A stretch of 64,000 nucleotides of DNA from Paragorgia papillata (Eukaryota > Cnidaria > Anthozoa > Scleralcyonacea > Coralliidae): the NCBI GenBank assembly GCA_035771165.1, contig JAWNZC010000280.1, forward strand, positions 1,648,501 to 1,712,500, given 5' to 3'. Of the stretch, positions 52,010-62,207 are shown piece after piece. The position numbers and the translations under genes were made by a program. The stretch's first letter is position 1. Each line of letters opens with the position of its first letter. The notes beneath the pieces were generated by a model. The model saw only the letters and a program-made list of their open reading frames with translations, had not been told where the DNA came from and did not search any database.

Positions 52010-52152
52010 CACACCGTGCATCACACCGAATACTAATTATCACACCGTGCATCACACCGTGCGTCACACCGTGCATCACACCGTGCATCACACCGAATAT
52101 TTAACGAGGCGGCATCCCTTTGGGCGGTATATGGGGGGGGGGGTTACCTACT
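52010..52152. repeat. Right terminus: 12-base repeats and poly-G tip
   Basis: Mirror of 40160-40300 with one more CACCGTGCATCA unit, then a G-run and GTTACCTACT. Confidence 0.85.
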
Positions 52153-53374
52153 TGCGTCAGACGACACAAAGAGGTCAGGCAAAGGAGTAAATTTTGTGCG
52201 GAGAAAGAAACTGATGCCATTCCATTCTTGAAAGAATGCCAGCCACCATTGCAGATCCCGGCGAAATTTAGCGTTAATGCGGACTGGGTGAGACCGATTG
52301 CGAAACCGGGACAGAAGGTCGATCATACGACGAAGAAACGCCCGACCAGGGCGAGCTCCTGGCGATGACAAGTGCGCCGGCCCACCCAAGAACGGAGGAG
52401 GTCCAGGGTAGAAGCCATCTTATCATCAGGGAGACGAGCAGTCTGGCGAATAGAATCCAATTCGATGCCGAGAAACACTAGCGTGGTAGAGGGGCCCATG
52501 CACTTGGACGGGTGGAGTGGGAGTCCAAGACGGCGGAAAACATCAAAAGCAGTGGAGACGTGAACCTGGCATTGTGGAGAATCCGGAGGACCCATGGTCA
52601 GAAAGTCGTCAAGATAGTGCAGTATTGGTGCCACCTGATAGTTATTGGAAAGGATCCAGTGAACTGCCGAGGCTACGGCATCAAACAGAAAGGGTGCCGA
52701 CCGCAAACCGAATGGCAGGACAAGATCAACGTAAAACTGGTCTCGCCATTTCATACCGAACAGAAAACGGTCTTCTGGATGGATTGGAATGTTGCGATAC
52801 GCTGCTTCGACATCGAATTTGGCCATAAGTGTCCCAGGTCCGAGGGAAATAAGTTCTCGGATGGCGTCATCAATGGTAATGTAGTGTATGGAGTAGGGGT
52901 CCTTAGGAATCCCGTCGTTAACACTTGAACCAGTCGGTGAAGAGAGGTCGAGAATCAGGCGCCACTTACCCGGTTGGGACCGCTTGGGAATGACCCCAAA
53001 TGGACTGACGTGCAGGTTTGCTAGAGGTGGCGTGGAAAAGGGGCCAGCTAGCGGCGCCGAGAAATTTCCTCTGCCAAGTAGTTGTCAATGACCGTTGGAT
53101 GCTCAGCTGATGATTTTAAGTTGCGAGAGCGAGAGCGTAAAGAGATCATATCAGGAATAAATCCGATACGGAATCCCTGCTGAATACCAGTCAGAACAAA
53201 AACCTTCTGTGGACTTGGGTAGTGTAGGAGTTCCCTAGAAAACTCGGCAAGGACCAGGGGCGAAACATCTCGTACTGGGAGGGTAGCCAGAACAGTTCTT
53301 GAAATATCTGTAAGAAAAAAGGGGGGGGGTGGGAGCCGTAGAAACAAGCTGGAAAAAAGTCGTAGGGTAACCAA
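52153..53374 (-). pseudogene. Reverse transcriptase and start of RNase H, broken
   Basis: The DIRS-type RT has motif A FDVEAAYRNIPI, motif B LPFGLRSAPFLFD and the YLDD box LHYLDDFLTMG, then FLGIELD. A one-base indel near 53050 separates the N-terminal part (LTGIQQGFRIGF; IDNYLAEEI) from the core, and another near 52370 moves the connection (FLRRMIDLLSR; RRDLQWWLAFF) out of frame. The last readable residues are FVSSDA, the first acidic site of RNase H, and there the Polinton begins. It is inactive. Confidence 0.85.
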
Positions 53375-53635
53375 CCCAACCCCCGAACAACAGACGAGAC
53401 ACGCGTAACAAGAAATAACAGTTTAATAACATGAACTACAACAAATAGTAGCACGAGATAAAACTGCGCCAAAAGCCGGGCCGAGAGTTGCATAACTACG
53501 CAAACAGCTCGTCAACTGCGTGAAACAATGTAAACAAACAAACAAAACACTAGCTGCAAATAGCTGCACGTAAAGTTTACAGGAGCAATCTATAACAAAG
53601 ACTGCGCAAGTCAACTGCATCGACAGGCACGTAAA

Positions 53636-55021
53636 TTACACGCGGCGTTGATGTTTGACTACACCCAGGGAGCTTTCACGGGAGGGACAGGATATACGTC
53701 GGTGTTCACCCCTGCAAAAAGGAACCTCGCAAACGTGGCGATAACGACACGGTTTACGGGGAGCCGCACATGCTCCACCGTTCCACGAGCGGCAGATGAG
53801 GTTGGTTGACGGAGAAGCAACAGCCGAGGTGATCGATGAAGGAGGTAGGCTACGTGAACCAATGGCAGTGTGGAAATTGTACAATTCTACGTTCATGTGC
53901 GACCAGTCGACTACGCCCCGGGCTGCTGCGTCACGCCGAAATGCTTCATCGTAACTGTGCCAAGATGAGCCGCCAAATCGAGAGTAAGTGCGGAGGATAA
54001 GTAGCTGGTATAGCATGAGATCCCGAGATCGCTGGGGAAAATAAGTTGACAGTACCACGGAGTAAATGCCAAACGCTTGAATCCACTGGATGACGTCAAG
54101 AGGTTGGCGGCGTTTGCGGATAGATGGTGAAATAACCACGGTACCATCAATGGTCACGGTGGGAAGGGCGATATCGTCGTCAGTAGGAGTGCGGATCAGT
54201 ACAGACAGATCCACAAATTGGCCCGACGTAATAGCGGCAACAATCTTGTAAGGAATCGGGTGGAACCCAGGCCCAATGACAATGGCCGCGCTGAGAGGAG
54301 GGTAAGCCCCTGAGCTAGGGGCTAGCGCCGCACTCCCCCCGGAACCAAACAAAGAAGGAACACTCATACCTGATAAATGTTCTACAACTGGTGATGAAAC
54401 CATTCCAGGAAGAGAAGCGGGACCAGGAAAGGGGGGAGGCGCTGTTGCCAACTGAATATTCGGTACACTTGGGTGGACAAAAGGTGATCCAGCGGTGGCG
54501 GAGGAAGGCCCAGCCATGGCAGGTAAGGAGGACAGGATCATTGAGGTGGGACAACGTGTCGATGACGGAAACTGGGCTGGGCCTTGAAACCAAGTCAAAC
54601 CACTGGGAGACTGCGGTACAGAGGCCTGAGGACCCGTAGGGGCCTGGTGCCAAAAGGCGAATGGCGAACCAACTGTTGGCAAAATGGCGCCAAAATTCGC
54701 TTGCATCGAAGACGAAGCCAGAGGGGAGGAAAACGACGTTGACGAAGCCGGTCGAGGACCCGACTGTAGCCCGGACACGGTAGACTGAGCCATGGGTGGC
54801 TGGACAGGATGTGAGGCGTCCACCGAAGCTGAACCAGCTATTGTTGTTGGCAAAACACCCGAGGCAGTCGAGGGTGACGAAGACGGCAAAGATGCCAACG
54901 ATAAATCTCTGTTAAATGTCACCACAGGCTGTGGAACGGGCAAGGAAGTGGGCTCTGTCATTAAGGATACGAGTTCGTTTAATGAGGCAGAAGCTTGATT
55001 ACTTTTGGAAATACGAGGCAT
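53636..55021 (-). CDS. Gag-like protein of the retrotransposon
   Basis: About 461 residues from the ATG at 55021. An upstream ATG at 55087 lies inside repeat A1 and is less likely. The first 230 residues are Ser/Pro-rich and disordered. A middle domain (VDLSVLIRTP..; DVIQWIQAFGIYSVVLSTYFPQ) is followed by CRSWNGGAC-x6-C-x3-H, a CCCH zinc motif like those in DIRS-type Gag proteins. It is open throughout, unlike the RT gene. Confidence 0.7.
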   Translation of the reverse strand: MPRISKSNQASASLNELVSLMTEPTSLPVPQPVVTFNRDLSLASLPSSSPSTASGVLPTTIAGSASVDASHPVQPPMAQSTVSGLQSGPRPASSTSFSSPLASSSMQANFGAILPTVGSPFAFWHQAPTGPQASVPQSPSGLTWFQGPAQFPSSTRCPTSMILSSLPAMAGPSSATAGSPFVHPSVPNIQLATAPPPFPGPASLPGMVSSPVVEHLSGMSVPSLFGSGGSAALAPSSGAYPPLSAAIVIGPGFHPIPYKIVAAITSGQFVDLSVLIRTPTDDDIALPTVTIDGTVVISPSIRKRRQPLDVIQWIQAFGIYSVVLSTYFPQRSRDLMLYQLLILRTYSRFGGSSWHSYDEAFRRDAAARGVVDWSHMNVELYNFHTAIGSRSLPPSSITSAVASPSTNLICRSWNGGACAAPRKPCRYRHVCEVPFCRGEHRRISCPSRESSLGVVKHQRRV

Positions 55022-55031
55022 AAAAAACCGT

Positions 55032-55290
55032 GAAGAACCACTCGAGAAACGGTGCCAACAATGCTGAGCCCGGGGCCCAGGAAACACTGACTAGTAGTTC
55101 CGGATATTGCATCAGCCTTCTAAGCACGCACGTATCACGTGCTTCTGATCAACAGTGCCCAATTCCTGATCGCTGGAGGTGACACTTCACGTGTGCCATG
55201 CGTGACCAGATAACCCCTAAGAACCGGGGGAGTTGGAGCCACCCAAACAACACACAGCTAGTTTTAATATTATTTATTGCATAAATCCCA
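55032..55290 (-). repeat. Split direct repeat A1
   Basis: The 5' end of the retrotransposon on the minus strand. Beyond it lies unique AT-rich DNA (ATAATATATTATAGTATAAT). Confidence 0.85.
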
Positions 55291-55317
55291 ATAATATATT
55301 ATAGTATAATATAATAG

Positions 55318-55456
55318 CTGCACGAACGAGATTCCAAAACGAAAATCTTCGGAAGCCTTTACACCCAAGAAAAAAGACAACCGAAAATCTATACGAGTTC
55401 ACTCTCCGCTTCGTGGACAAGCAAGACGCAAATCCTTGCCATTCTCAGAAACGTGA
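55318..55456 (+). CDS. Possible host exon at the retrotransposon edge
   Basis: After AATAG at 55313-55317 a 46-codon frame runs to a TGA at 55454. It is Ser/Lys/Arg-rich (IPKRKSSEAFTPKKK ... HSPLRGQARRKSLPF), like the linker region of CRLCG-type cnidarian genes. It starts 28 bases from the retrotransposon end. A second open frame here (55413-55703) has a hydrophobic stretch and could compete. Weak call. Confidence 0.3.
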
Positions 55457-56527
55457 TAGTAACAACCTGGTCTCTCAAAAAGCTAGCATAGACTCTAGGC
55501 TGAACATTGACGACATTGATACTTCTTCCGGATTCGGCCTGAAAGTTGTTATTGCCTTTATCATCCATCTTGTAACATTTCTAGGACTGATTTACAGTCA
55601 GAGTCTCTTAATAATGATTGCACTTTGTTTTCGGGATGACTTTGTTGCAGCTTGTCCAAACATAGTGATGTCTTGTCCCAGTAGTACTGTAATTAAGTTC
55701 TAATATCTTTCATTGCCTGTAAAAGAAATGAAACAGTTAACCTTATTGCATAAATAGATTTAATAACTTTATTGCCTATAGCAACTGGTGGTCAAACAGG
55801 GCGAAATGCCCCAACTGAACATGACTACCAAGATGTAAGTGTTGATTTTACGGAGGGAGGAAAACCGGAGAACCCAGTGAAAAACCCTCGAAGCACAGGA
55901 GAGATCAACTACAACTCTTTTGACCAGCTTTTGACCAAACTTGTTATTTTTATTCAAATTTTTTGGCCAATATTTAACAAATATCGCTTGCGTGTCTCTG
56001 TACTGTGATACAAACACGAATGACATCATTTCAACCAGAAAAAAAATGCCTAGTGGAAACACAAGGTGAAGCCGAGCATTTTCACACATATTTCCAGTTG
56101 AAATTGCAGAAAAACGGCGTCTTCAAATGTCTCCACTCTGCAGAGCGTTTTCAAACACTCCATTTTCAGTCACCGAAGACATCGGATTAGTGTGGACGCA
56201 TTTTCAAATGAAAACTGTGGACATGGCCTGAATTATATACTGTATATAACAGTACAATACATATACATTACATACTGTACACATATAATACATATAAAAA
56301 TAGATCGCCAATTGAAGTTATTGGAGGATTGGTGCCAAGCCACAGGGGAATGCTACCCCCTGATCAGAGGTAACCATGGCCACCCTACCACAGCCCACCT
56401 CCAGGCACCAGTCACACTGTCAAGCAGTGGAAATATATATACTTACCTGGCATTCAATTAGGAGTGGGTGGGTGGGTCAACACAGTGCAAAGCAAGAATC
56501 CCCACGTATCAACTCAATGAACAGCGC
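55457..56527. repeat. Repeat pieces, no gene
   Basis: AACCCTCGAAGCACAGGAGA at about 55888 recurs at about 58262, marking a SINE-like family. Near 56080-56200 a MITE-like end (GTCACCGAAGAC) is seen. No reliable exon. Confidence 0.45.
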
Positions 56528-56860
56528 GCGCAAAATCAGTCAAGCTCAGGCCACGCTGACAAGACTCTGATGAGCGCTGGGATAATCCCCACATATTATG
56601 AGTGACCGCTGACCAAGTATCTATCACATAGTTAGCATGCACAAAACCAGTCAAGCTCAGACCACACTGACAAGACTTTGATGAGCGCAAGTCAAGCTGA
56701 CAGACCACGCTGACAAGACTTTGATGAGCGCAAGTCAAGCTCAGACCACGCTGACAAGACTTTGATGAGCGCAAGTCAAGCTCACAGACCACACTGACAA
56801 GACTTTGATGAGCGCAAGTCAAGCTCAGACCACGCTGACAAGACTTTGATGAGCACCAAG
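56528..56860 (+). repeat. About 40-base minisatellite
   Basis: CGCTGACAAGACTTTGATGA with GCGCAAGTCAAGCTCAGACC repeats six or seven times, with small length changes. The outer copies lie beside ATAATCCCCACATATTAT at both ends. Confidence 0.85.
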
Positions 56861-57187
56861 ATAATCCCCACATATTATCATGAGTGACTGCTGACTAGCA
56901 TTGTCTCCTTTTTTACCTTGCCTAAATTACATTTAGCCACATTAAACAAATGTATAGGTGGTTTTCAGTCTGTGATGTCATAAAATTCTAAAATCTAAAT
57001 GATTAAACCTATAAAGCTGGTTGTTTTATATATTTTGTAGATCGTTTTATGAGTATTTCTGAAAAAATTTAAGTTGATACAACCATTCCTTCTTGAGTTA
57101 TGGCATTTTAAATTATATTATTGCTGATATCAGCATAATTTTCAAATGTTGTTAAAAGTCACTTTGTACATGCAACTCAATGTACAA

Positions 57188-57241
57188 AGAGAGAGAGAGA
57201 GAGAGAGCGTGTGCGAGAGAGAGCGTGCGAGAGAGAGAGAG
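57188..57241 (+). repeat. (GA)n microsatellite
   Basis: GAGA runs with interspersed GCGTGCGAGA. Confidence 0.9.
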
Positions 57242-57489
57242 GAAAAGTAGGCTCTGCTGTATTCGTGACTGGTTTCCATTGCGCATGCATGTCAGTTGCT
57301 TGGTTACAATCTCGAACCCAGTCCCAATCAGAGCAGAAAACAAAACGAGAACCCGTTAAACGGGTCTTAAACGGATCTAGCCAATCAGATAAAAATAATT
57401 AGCCAATCAGATAAAAATAACAATAACAAATTAATAATGAGATGCAAAAAATTTAGCCATCGAGTTATTTTCTAATTACGATATCTTAC

Positions 57490-57569
57490 CTGCCATGGCC
57501 ACACGCCTGGTCTTGCGTTCTCTCCACCAATCACCATGGAAGATCTTATCATCACGTGTCCACAATTTC
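57490..57569 (-). CDS. Trypsin-like serine protease exon (activation site)
   Basis: 80 nt between a TTTTCTAG acceptor and a CAG|GTAAG donor on the minus strand, entering at phase 1 and leaving at phase 0. It encodes NCGHVMIRSSMVIGGENA then RPGVWPWQ. CG...R(x)xVIGGxxAxPGxWPWQ is the start of the S1A protease domain, with cleavage before the Ile/Val-Gly-Gly. The catalytic His, Asp and Ser exons would lie at lower coordinates on this strand, but none is seen before 56000. Confidence 0.8.
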
Positions 57570-57735
57570 CTAGAAAACGATAAAGATGCAATAGACGACT
57601 GATAACTTAAATGACAAGAAAGAAATGTAGAAAAAAGAATGGAAGTCTGCAAACAGATCGACCCATGTGCAGGATCCAGATTACATAATGTTAGAGGTTT
57701 TGGTTGATTTGTGATGTATTTTATACGAGCTTCAC

Positions 57736-57771
57736 CTGTGATTGGTAAGACTGTGGCTCGTGGAACAGGAA
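57736..57771 (-). CDS. Short linker exon upstream of the protease exon
   Basis: 36 nt between TTTTTTAG and GTGAAG, phase 1 to phase 1, encoding PVPRATVLPIT. The phase joins that of 57490-57569 exactly. Pro-rich linkers before the first conserved Cys are usual in modular animal serine proteases. Short and therefore tentative. Confidence 0.45.
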
Positions 57772-58299
57772 CTAAAAAATTGAAAATATTTGTTTAATAC
57801 GTCATTTGCAGCTTGCAAAAATTCACACCATCATGCGGGAAGTAGAAATAAATTTACAAACAAAGTAGGGCGCCCATTGTTTTAAACCTTCCATATATAA
57901 ATATCTCCATGTTTTTTAAATATTCTTAACTTCAAAAGTGAAAGGTGTTTTCTTTGACAGAGATAAACATCTTTCTATCCACCAACTGATCTACAAGTGA
58001 TTGGCACGTGGTTTATACTCGTATGCATAAAGAAACAAGTTTTTTCTTAAAATTCTCCTTTTTGGAAAGCAAATATATTGTTTTTTCAAAAAGGAAACTT
58101 TCAAAAAACCTTATTGAATATTCTGTCCACTCGTGGGTTTGTATATAATAGTGCTTCGTTTTTCAAAATAACTCGTCCAATTTGTTAGAAAACAAATTAA
58201 TATATGCATGTGCTAGTTCATATTGATATCTTGTATTCAAACAGAAGAACCTGGCGAAAACCCCTCGAAGCACAGGAGAGACCAACTAAACTCTACTCA

Positions 58300-58440
58300 T
58301 ATAAGTCCCCACACCGAGAACGGGGTTATTCCCAGACGGTCACCCATCCAAGTACTAACCCTGTCCAACCGGGCTTAACTATTGCTGAGAGGCAGTGCCC
58401 TAATAGCACACACCACCCGTGCTCCTCACCCATACTGGAA
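58300..58440 (-). repeat. 5S rRNA-like repeat fragment
   Basis: TTCCCAGACGGTCACCCATC followed by CAAGTACTAACCCTG matches the reverse complement of the 3' half of animal 5S rRNA. The rest diverges. Upstream it has the same CCCTCGAAGCACAGGAGA block as 55888. It is best read as a 5S-related SINE or pseudogene, not a working gene. A run of about 18 G follows at 58506. Confidence 0.5.
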
Positions 58441-58764
58441 AGTTCGTTATTCGTCCGCCAGATATTTACGCCAGTAATTTCTTCTCAAATTTTTGTACGC
58501 CAGTCGGGGGGGGGGGGGGGGGGGGTTGGTTCACCTTCTGTGCGCCATGGAAATTCATGCCTACAACGTGGTGCGACATAGCGCAATGCAAATGCTGCGC
58601 AATAAAAGTAATATCAAATGTAATGTCATTTTAATCTGATTTCACATCAATAATCCATTTCCTCTATTTCGCAGTTGAATACAACTCTTCTTACTTCTGT
58701 GGAGAGATTCTTTTACCGCGGTGTTCACATGAGTAAACCGCGGAATGATTTTTGTATTGGGGGG

Positions 58765-58960
58765 TCTGTTCACGAAAGGGACTCTTCTTGGGGGGCCCGG
58801 GGGCATGCACCCCCAGAAATTTTTGAAAACTAGAGTCTCGGAAATGCCATTTCCTGCATTTTGGGGGAAGAATTTACAGAATTCTGAAGGTCAGAAAACT
58901 CTCAAAAGACAACACTTTGTTTGTTTGTTGCCATTAATAGATTAAGATTTATATATAAGA
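58765..58960 (+). repeat. G-rich interspersed repeat, copy 3
   Basis: GGGGGGCCCGGGGGCATGCA, then ATTTCCTGCATTTTGGGGG and an AT-rich tail, as at 19448 and 20158. Confidence 0.6.
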
Positions 58961-60895
58961 GCAAACCAGAACAAACGCCAAACACAACATATTCTCAACA
59001 GTAACAGTACTCATTTCTGGTATGCTCCCTTGCTTTGTATTGTTGATATAATGTTCAAGTACAGACCGCTGCGTGCGCTAGAGTGACTGATTGAACAATT
59101 TTTCTGTCTATCTCAATGTTTTATTTGCGATGTTAAACTATGCCTGTGTCAGTGTTATAAATACCTCTGTGGGTGGACCTCAATGTAAAATGCTGCAATA
59201 AAAACTACTAAAAACAAGCTTCATTTTGCTAATAGAAAATGACTTTCTCAAAAAAAGTTCTGACGTGTTTAAGGTCATCAGGGTTTATTTTAGCCTGGTA
59301 CCCTGGCCCAATCAAAGAATATGGGCCAGGTAACCACTAAAAACTTCTGCTTTCCTATTGGATGAAATTTTCGCGCGTTTTTATTGGCTATGAGTAAAAC
59401 TGCAATCGTCATAAGTGGATTTAGCCCTGATGACGCGAGAATGAGATTAGTGGTTACCTGGGTACCAGGCAGACTAGTTCCTAGTCCTCTTTTCTCCCGA
59501 ACGTATTTTGGTGACGTCACAGAATAGGGATCGAGCAAGAGGACTAGCGGAAAATGTTCATCTTTATCTATCATGAATCTTGCTGGAGCCCGGATTCTTT
59601 AATCTTTATGAACGAAGGCACTTAAACAAACTTCTTCTAGACTAGCAGACAGCAAACGAGTAGGTTTCTTTGTTTTACATTACGTTAAAAGGTTGTTACA
59701 TACGAGGCTTTATAAAGTAGTGTTCGGCGTAGGAAGTGATTGTGTTGAAACACATTTATACAAATCGAAATATGCTTTTTAACGTTTCGGCAGTAGACCA
59801 ACCTTGCTATATGATGTTATAAAGAATTGTGCAGACCGACGTGAGTGTTATCTGCCTTGGTTTTCCACCAAACGGCCGTTTGGTGCCTGTATAATTTGGG
59901 GCCAGATTTGGGGCCAGGCAAAACATTTTATTCCAGGCCTCTCACAATTCGGTCTGCCGCTCGACGGTAAAAAGAGAGGCCTGGGAACCAGGCTGAGTAC
60001 CAGGCTAGGTTTATTTAATCAAACGTTAGTCCCTCATTGTCCCGCATAATCCTCGATGTCCTATGTTTTTGTCAAATAATGTAGCATTTTGTTTACTTCA
60101 AAGTTTTCATGCCAGATTTAGTACACCGAACTGACAGAAAGTACAGCACACTGATACGCTTCACGCCATTTACACCACGCCAACAGTTTATACCGAAAAT
60201 TAGATTACTCTTACGCCAAATTTGGCGTAATCCACAAAACTCTACGCCAGATATATCCGGCGTAACGTACGAACTTTCCAGTATGGCTCCTCACCCATGC
60301 TCCCCCAAAGCCACAAAAATTTCATAATGTAAATACTATAAAATAATGGTATTGGACCTGTGTTCAGTGCTCAAACCCCATGGGTGACCGTTTAATACAG
60401 GTTTGACTAAAGAAATACCAAATGCTTTTCTGTAAAAAAGTAAACATTTAAAATATTTGAAATAAGGTAATATAGTGAACTCTCTTTTAAAGGCAGTCTA
60501 GGCAAACACCATTAGAACCACATAAATTTATTAATTTTGGTGTCCATTTCAGCCAGATGTCCACCTTAAGAAAATTGACTGAATTACAAAATGTTGCAGT
60601 ATCTACAAATGAGGCTTAAAAGCATACTGTATATAATAAATAAATAAACCAGTTCTCGACGATTCAGACTGTCAAGAGACTGAAGAGAGTGTTAATAAAA
60701 ATTAAGCCTGTTTTCCAATATAGAGTTTAAACATAATGGAAAAGCCAAAATAAAAGATAAGGCAAAGGAATGAAACTTCCGTGTAATCCATAAAAGCAGG
60801 CTATAAAGAATGGTTCATGAATTCATAGCAGTCGTAACATGCATGGCTCATGGATTTATTTGTATAAAACTTGAATCATGATATGAAAATCTTAC
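58961..60895. other. Small palindromes, no gene
   Basis: CCTGGTACCC...GGGTACCAGG type repeats (59291-59470), AGTCCTCTTTTCTCC ... GAGGACTAG (59483-59544) and GGCCAGGC words are MITE remains. No exon was recognised. Confidence 0.45.
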
Positions 60896-61030
60896 CTTTA
60901 CTTTATCAAAGCTTGTATCCGCTTTACTTGCAACCTCGTCAATAATGGCTCGCATACTGCTTCCAGTCGACGTCACTCCCTTATCATAATATTTCCCAAG
61001 TATTTGCTTTTACTCATTGCTTAAAACTTC
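60896..61030 (-). pseudogene. Helix-turn-helix-like host exon with in-frame stop
   Basis: On the minus strand, a frame with LGKYYDKGVTSTGSSM and RAIIDEVASKADTSFDKVK ends in an AAG|GTAAG donor, phase 0. It resembles homeobox-like modules of cnidarian genes that end VK|NWIGN at an exon junction. A TAA about 15 codons before KYYDKG breaks the upstream part. The call is from pattern memory and needs a search. Confidence 0.4.
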
Positions 61031-61103
61031 GTACGGTAAGAAGTTGACCGAGAAGAACCAGCCGCCATTTTGTCAACAACACATGGCTGTAGCCATGCTG
61101 TAG

Positions 61104-62201
61104 CCAGTGAACTCGATGTAAGTTAAAATGTGATACCTGGAACGCTAACGTCCAGTCATTCGGGGGGCAAAAAGTGAGGCAAAAAGTTCCAGGCCCTTGC
61201 GCGGTTTGCAGGTACGATTCAGTCTCCCACAAAATGTTTTTTACACGGTCACCGGTCTTGAGCGAACTGCGAAGACTCGAAAAGGTTTGAAAAATTATTT
61301 ATTGAATCATTTTATCACGCTTTGCTAAACGTGCATTTTAAATTTTGATTGGTTGTGCTATGCTGCCGAACTAATTATGTGAGTGATTGTCTATTTGTTG
61401 CTATAGGAAAAGTCATTGTCTTTACAAAACGTGCACGAAGTTTGTCAGTGAAGAAATTAAATCAAATTTTCGTTATATTATAAACCAATATATTAGAGTT
61501 TCGTCACTCCGAAGAGGATACAAAAAATCAACACAAACTTAGTATAGAATATGCCGTTTAGGTTAGTACCAGTTTCATCAGTTCGTTTTGTTTAAAAAGT
61601 ATTCCGCATTCGTACCGAAAACAACAACTAGCCATGAGTAAACGTGAAAAATAAACAATCAAGTTGTCAGTTTATATTTCTTAAAATATCATTAGTTACA
61701 AAAGGCCGTTTAACAAAACTGAACAAGAAATTAAAGGAGCAGAAATAAGAAAATGACATTAGATGTATATTAATTTATGAAATATCAAGTATCAATACGT
61801 CTTCAAACTCGTACAAGAATAGCTTTCTCACTCTTGTTCTCACCTTTTCGGCTGGCTGTTTTCATCCTAGCCAGCAAAAGGACGTCTGTTTTCTCAGCCT
61901 ATTTTCATCCCTAGCTTAATTTACTGTATAGTTTTGGACTGCTATACAGTAAATAAAACAACAACAGCGCTGCACAACAATGGGAAACCATTAAATGCAC
62001 GTTTAGTATGATAAATAATTTTTTCAAACCCTTTTTCGAGCCTTCGCAGTTCGCTCAAGACGGGCGGCCGTGTAAAAAACATTTTGTGGGAGACTGAATC
62101 GTACCTGCAAACCGCGCAGGGGCCTGGAACTTTTTGCCTCACTTTTTGGTCCTTCGTTAGCGTTCCAGGTATCACATTTTAACTTACATCGAGTTCACTG
62201 G
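61104..62201. mobile_element. 1.1 kb transposon with long terminal inverted repeats
   Basis: CCAGTGAACTCGATGTAAGT and its complement at 62182-62201 are the ends. The arms match over about 230 bases with some gaps. CTGTAG flanks both ends (61098-61103; 62202-62207) as a likely target duplication. Inside is AT-rich with no long frame. Confidence 0.75.
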
Positions 62202-62207
62202 CTGTAG

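Larger units (their letters stand above)
40160..52152. mobile_element. Palindromic Polinton with target duplication TGCGTC
   Basis: The ends are AGTAGGTAAC and GTTACCTACT, and TGCGTC flanks both sides (40154-40159 and 52153-52158). 5'-AG ends and a 6-base duplication are the integration signature of Polintons/Mavericks. The left arm (40160-45524) and right arm (46781-52152) are inverted copies of about 5.37 kb, differing by a few substitutions and small indels. A minisatellite of 1,256 bases joins them. Genes present are the packaging ATPase, a small conserved protein, and a gene interrupted by a LINE. Polymerase B, integrase, protease and capsid genes are absent, so it is non-autonomous. Confidence 0.9.
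37187..55290 (-). mobile_element. PAT/Ngaro-like tyrosine-recombinase retrotransposon
   Basis: Reading on the minus strand: A1 repeat (55032-55290), Gag-like gene, RT, RNase H, YR, then B1 (38506-38725), A2 (38222-38481), an 815-base segment, and B2 (37187-37406). A1 and A2 are nearly identical (about 259 bp), and so are B1 and B2 (220 bp). This split-direct-repeat layout is the hallmark of PAT/Ngaro-type DIRS-order elements, which go through a circle joined by the recombinase. No methyltransferase domain is seen. RT and RNase H carry several frameshifts and stops, so the copy is old. A 12 kb Polinton interrupts it. Confidence 0.85.

Noticed and set aside
40160..52152. Palindrome as a pure assembly artefact
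   Set aside because: The arms differ in microsatellite and terminal repeat counts, substitutions and frameshifts, the centre is unsymmetrical, and a 6-base duplication flanks the whole. An artefact would give identical arms. Long reads should still confirm it.
53048..53374. 108-codon frame as a separate gene
   Set aside because: It is the N-terminal part of the retrotransposon RT, cut off by a one-base indel at about 53050.
55413..55703. 96-codon frame with a hydrophobic stretch
   Set aside because: The overlapping frame at 55318-55456 is more protein-like, and this one shows no family or start context.
58506..58523. Poly-G run as a functional G-quadruplex
   Set aside because: A simple G-run in repeat DNA. 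No promoter or gene context supports a role.
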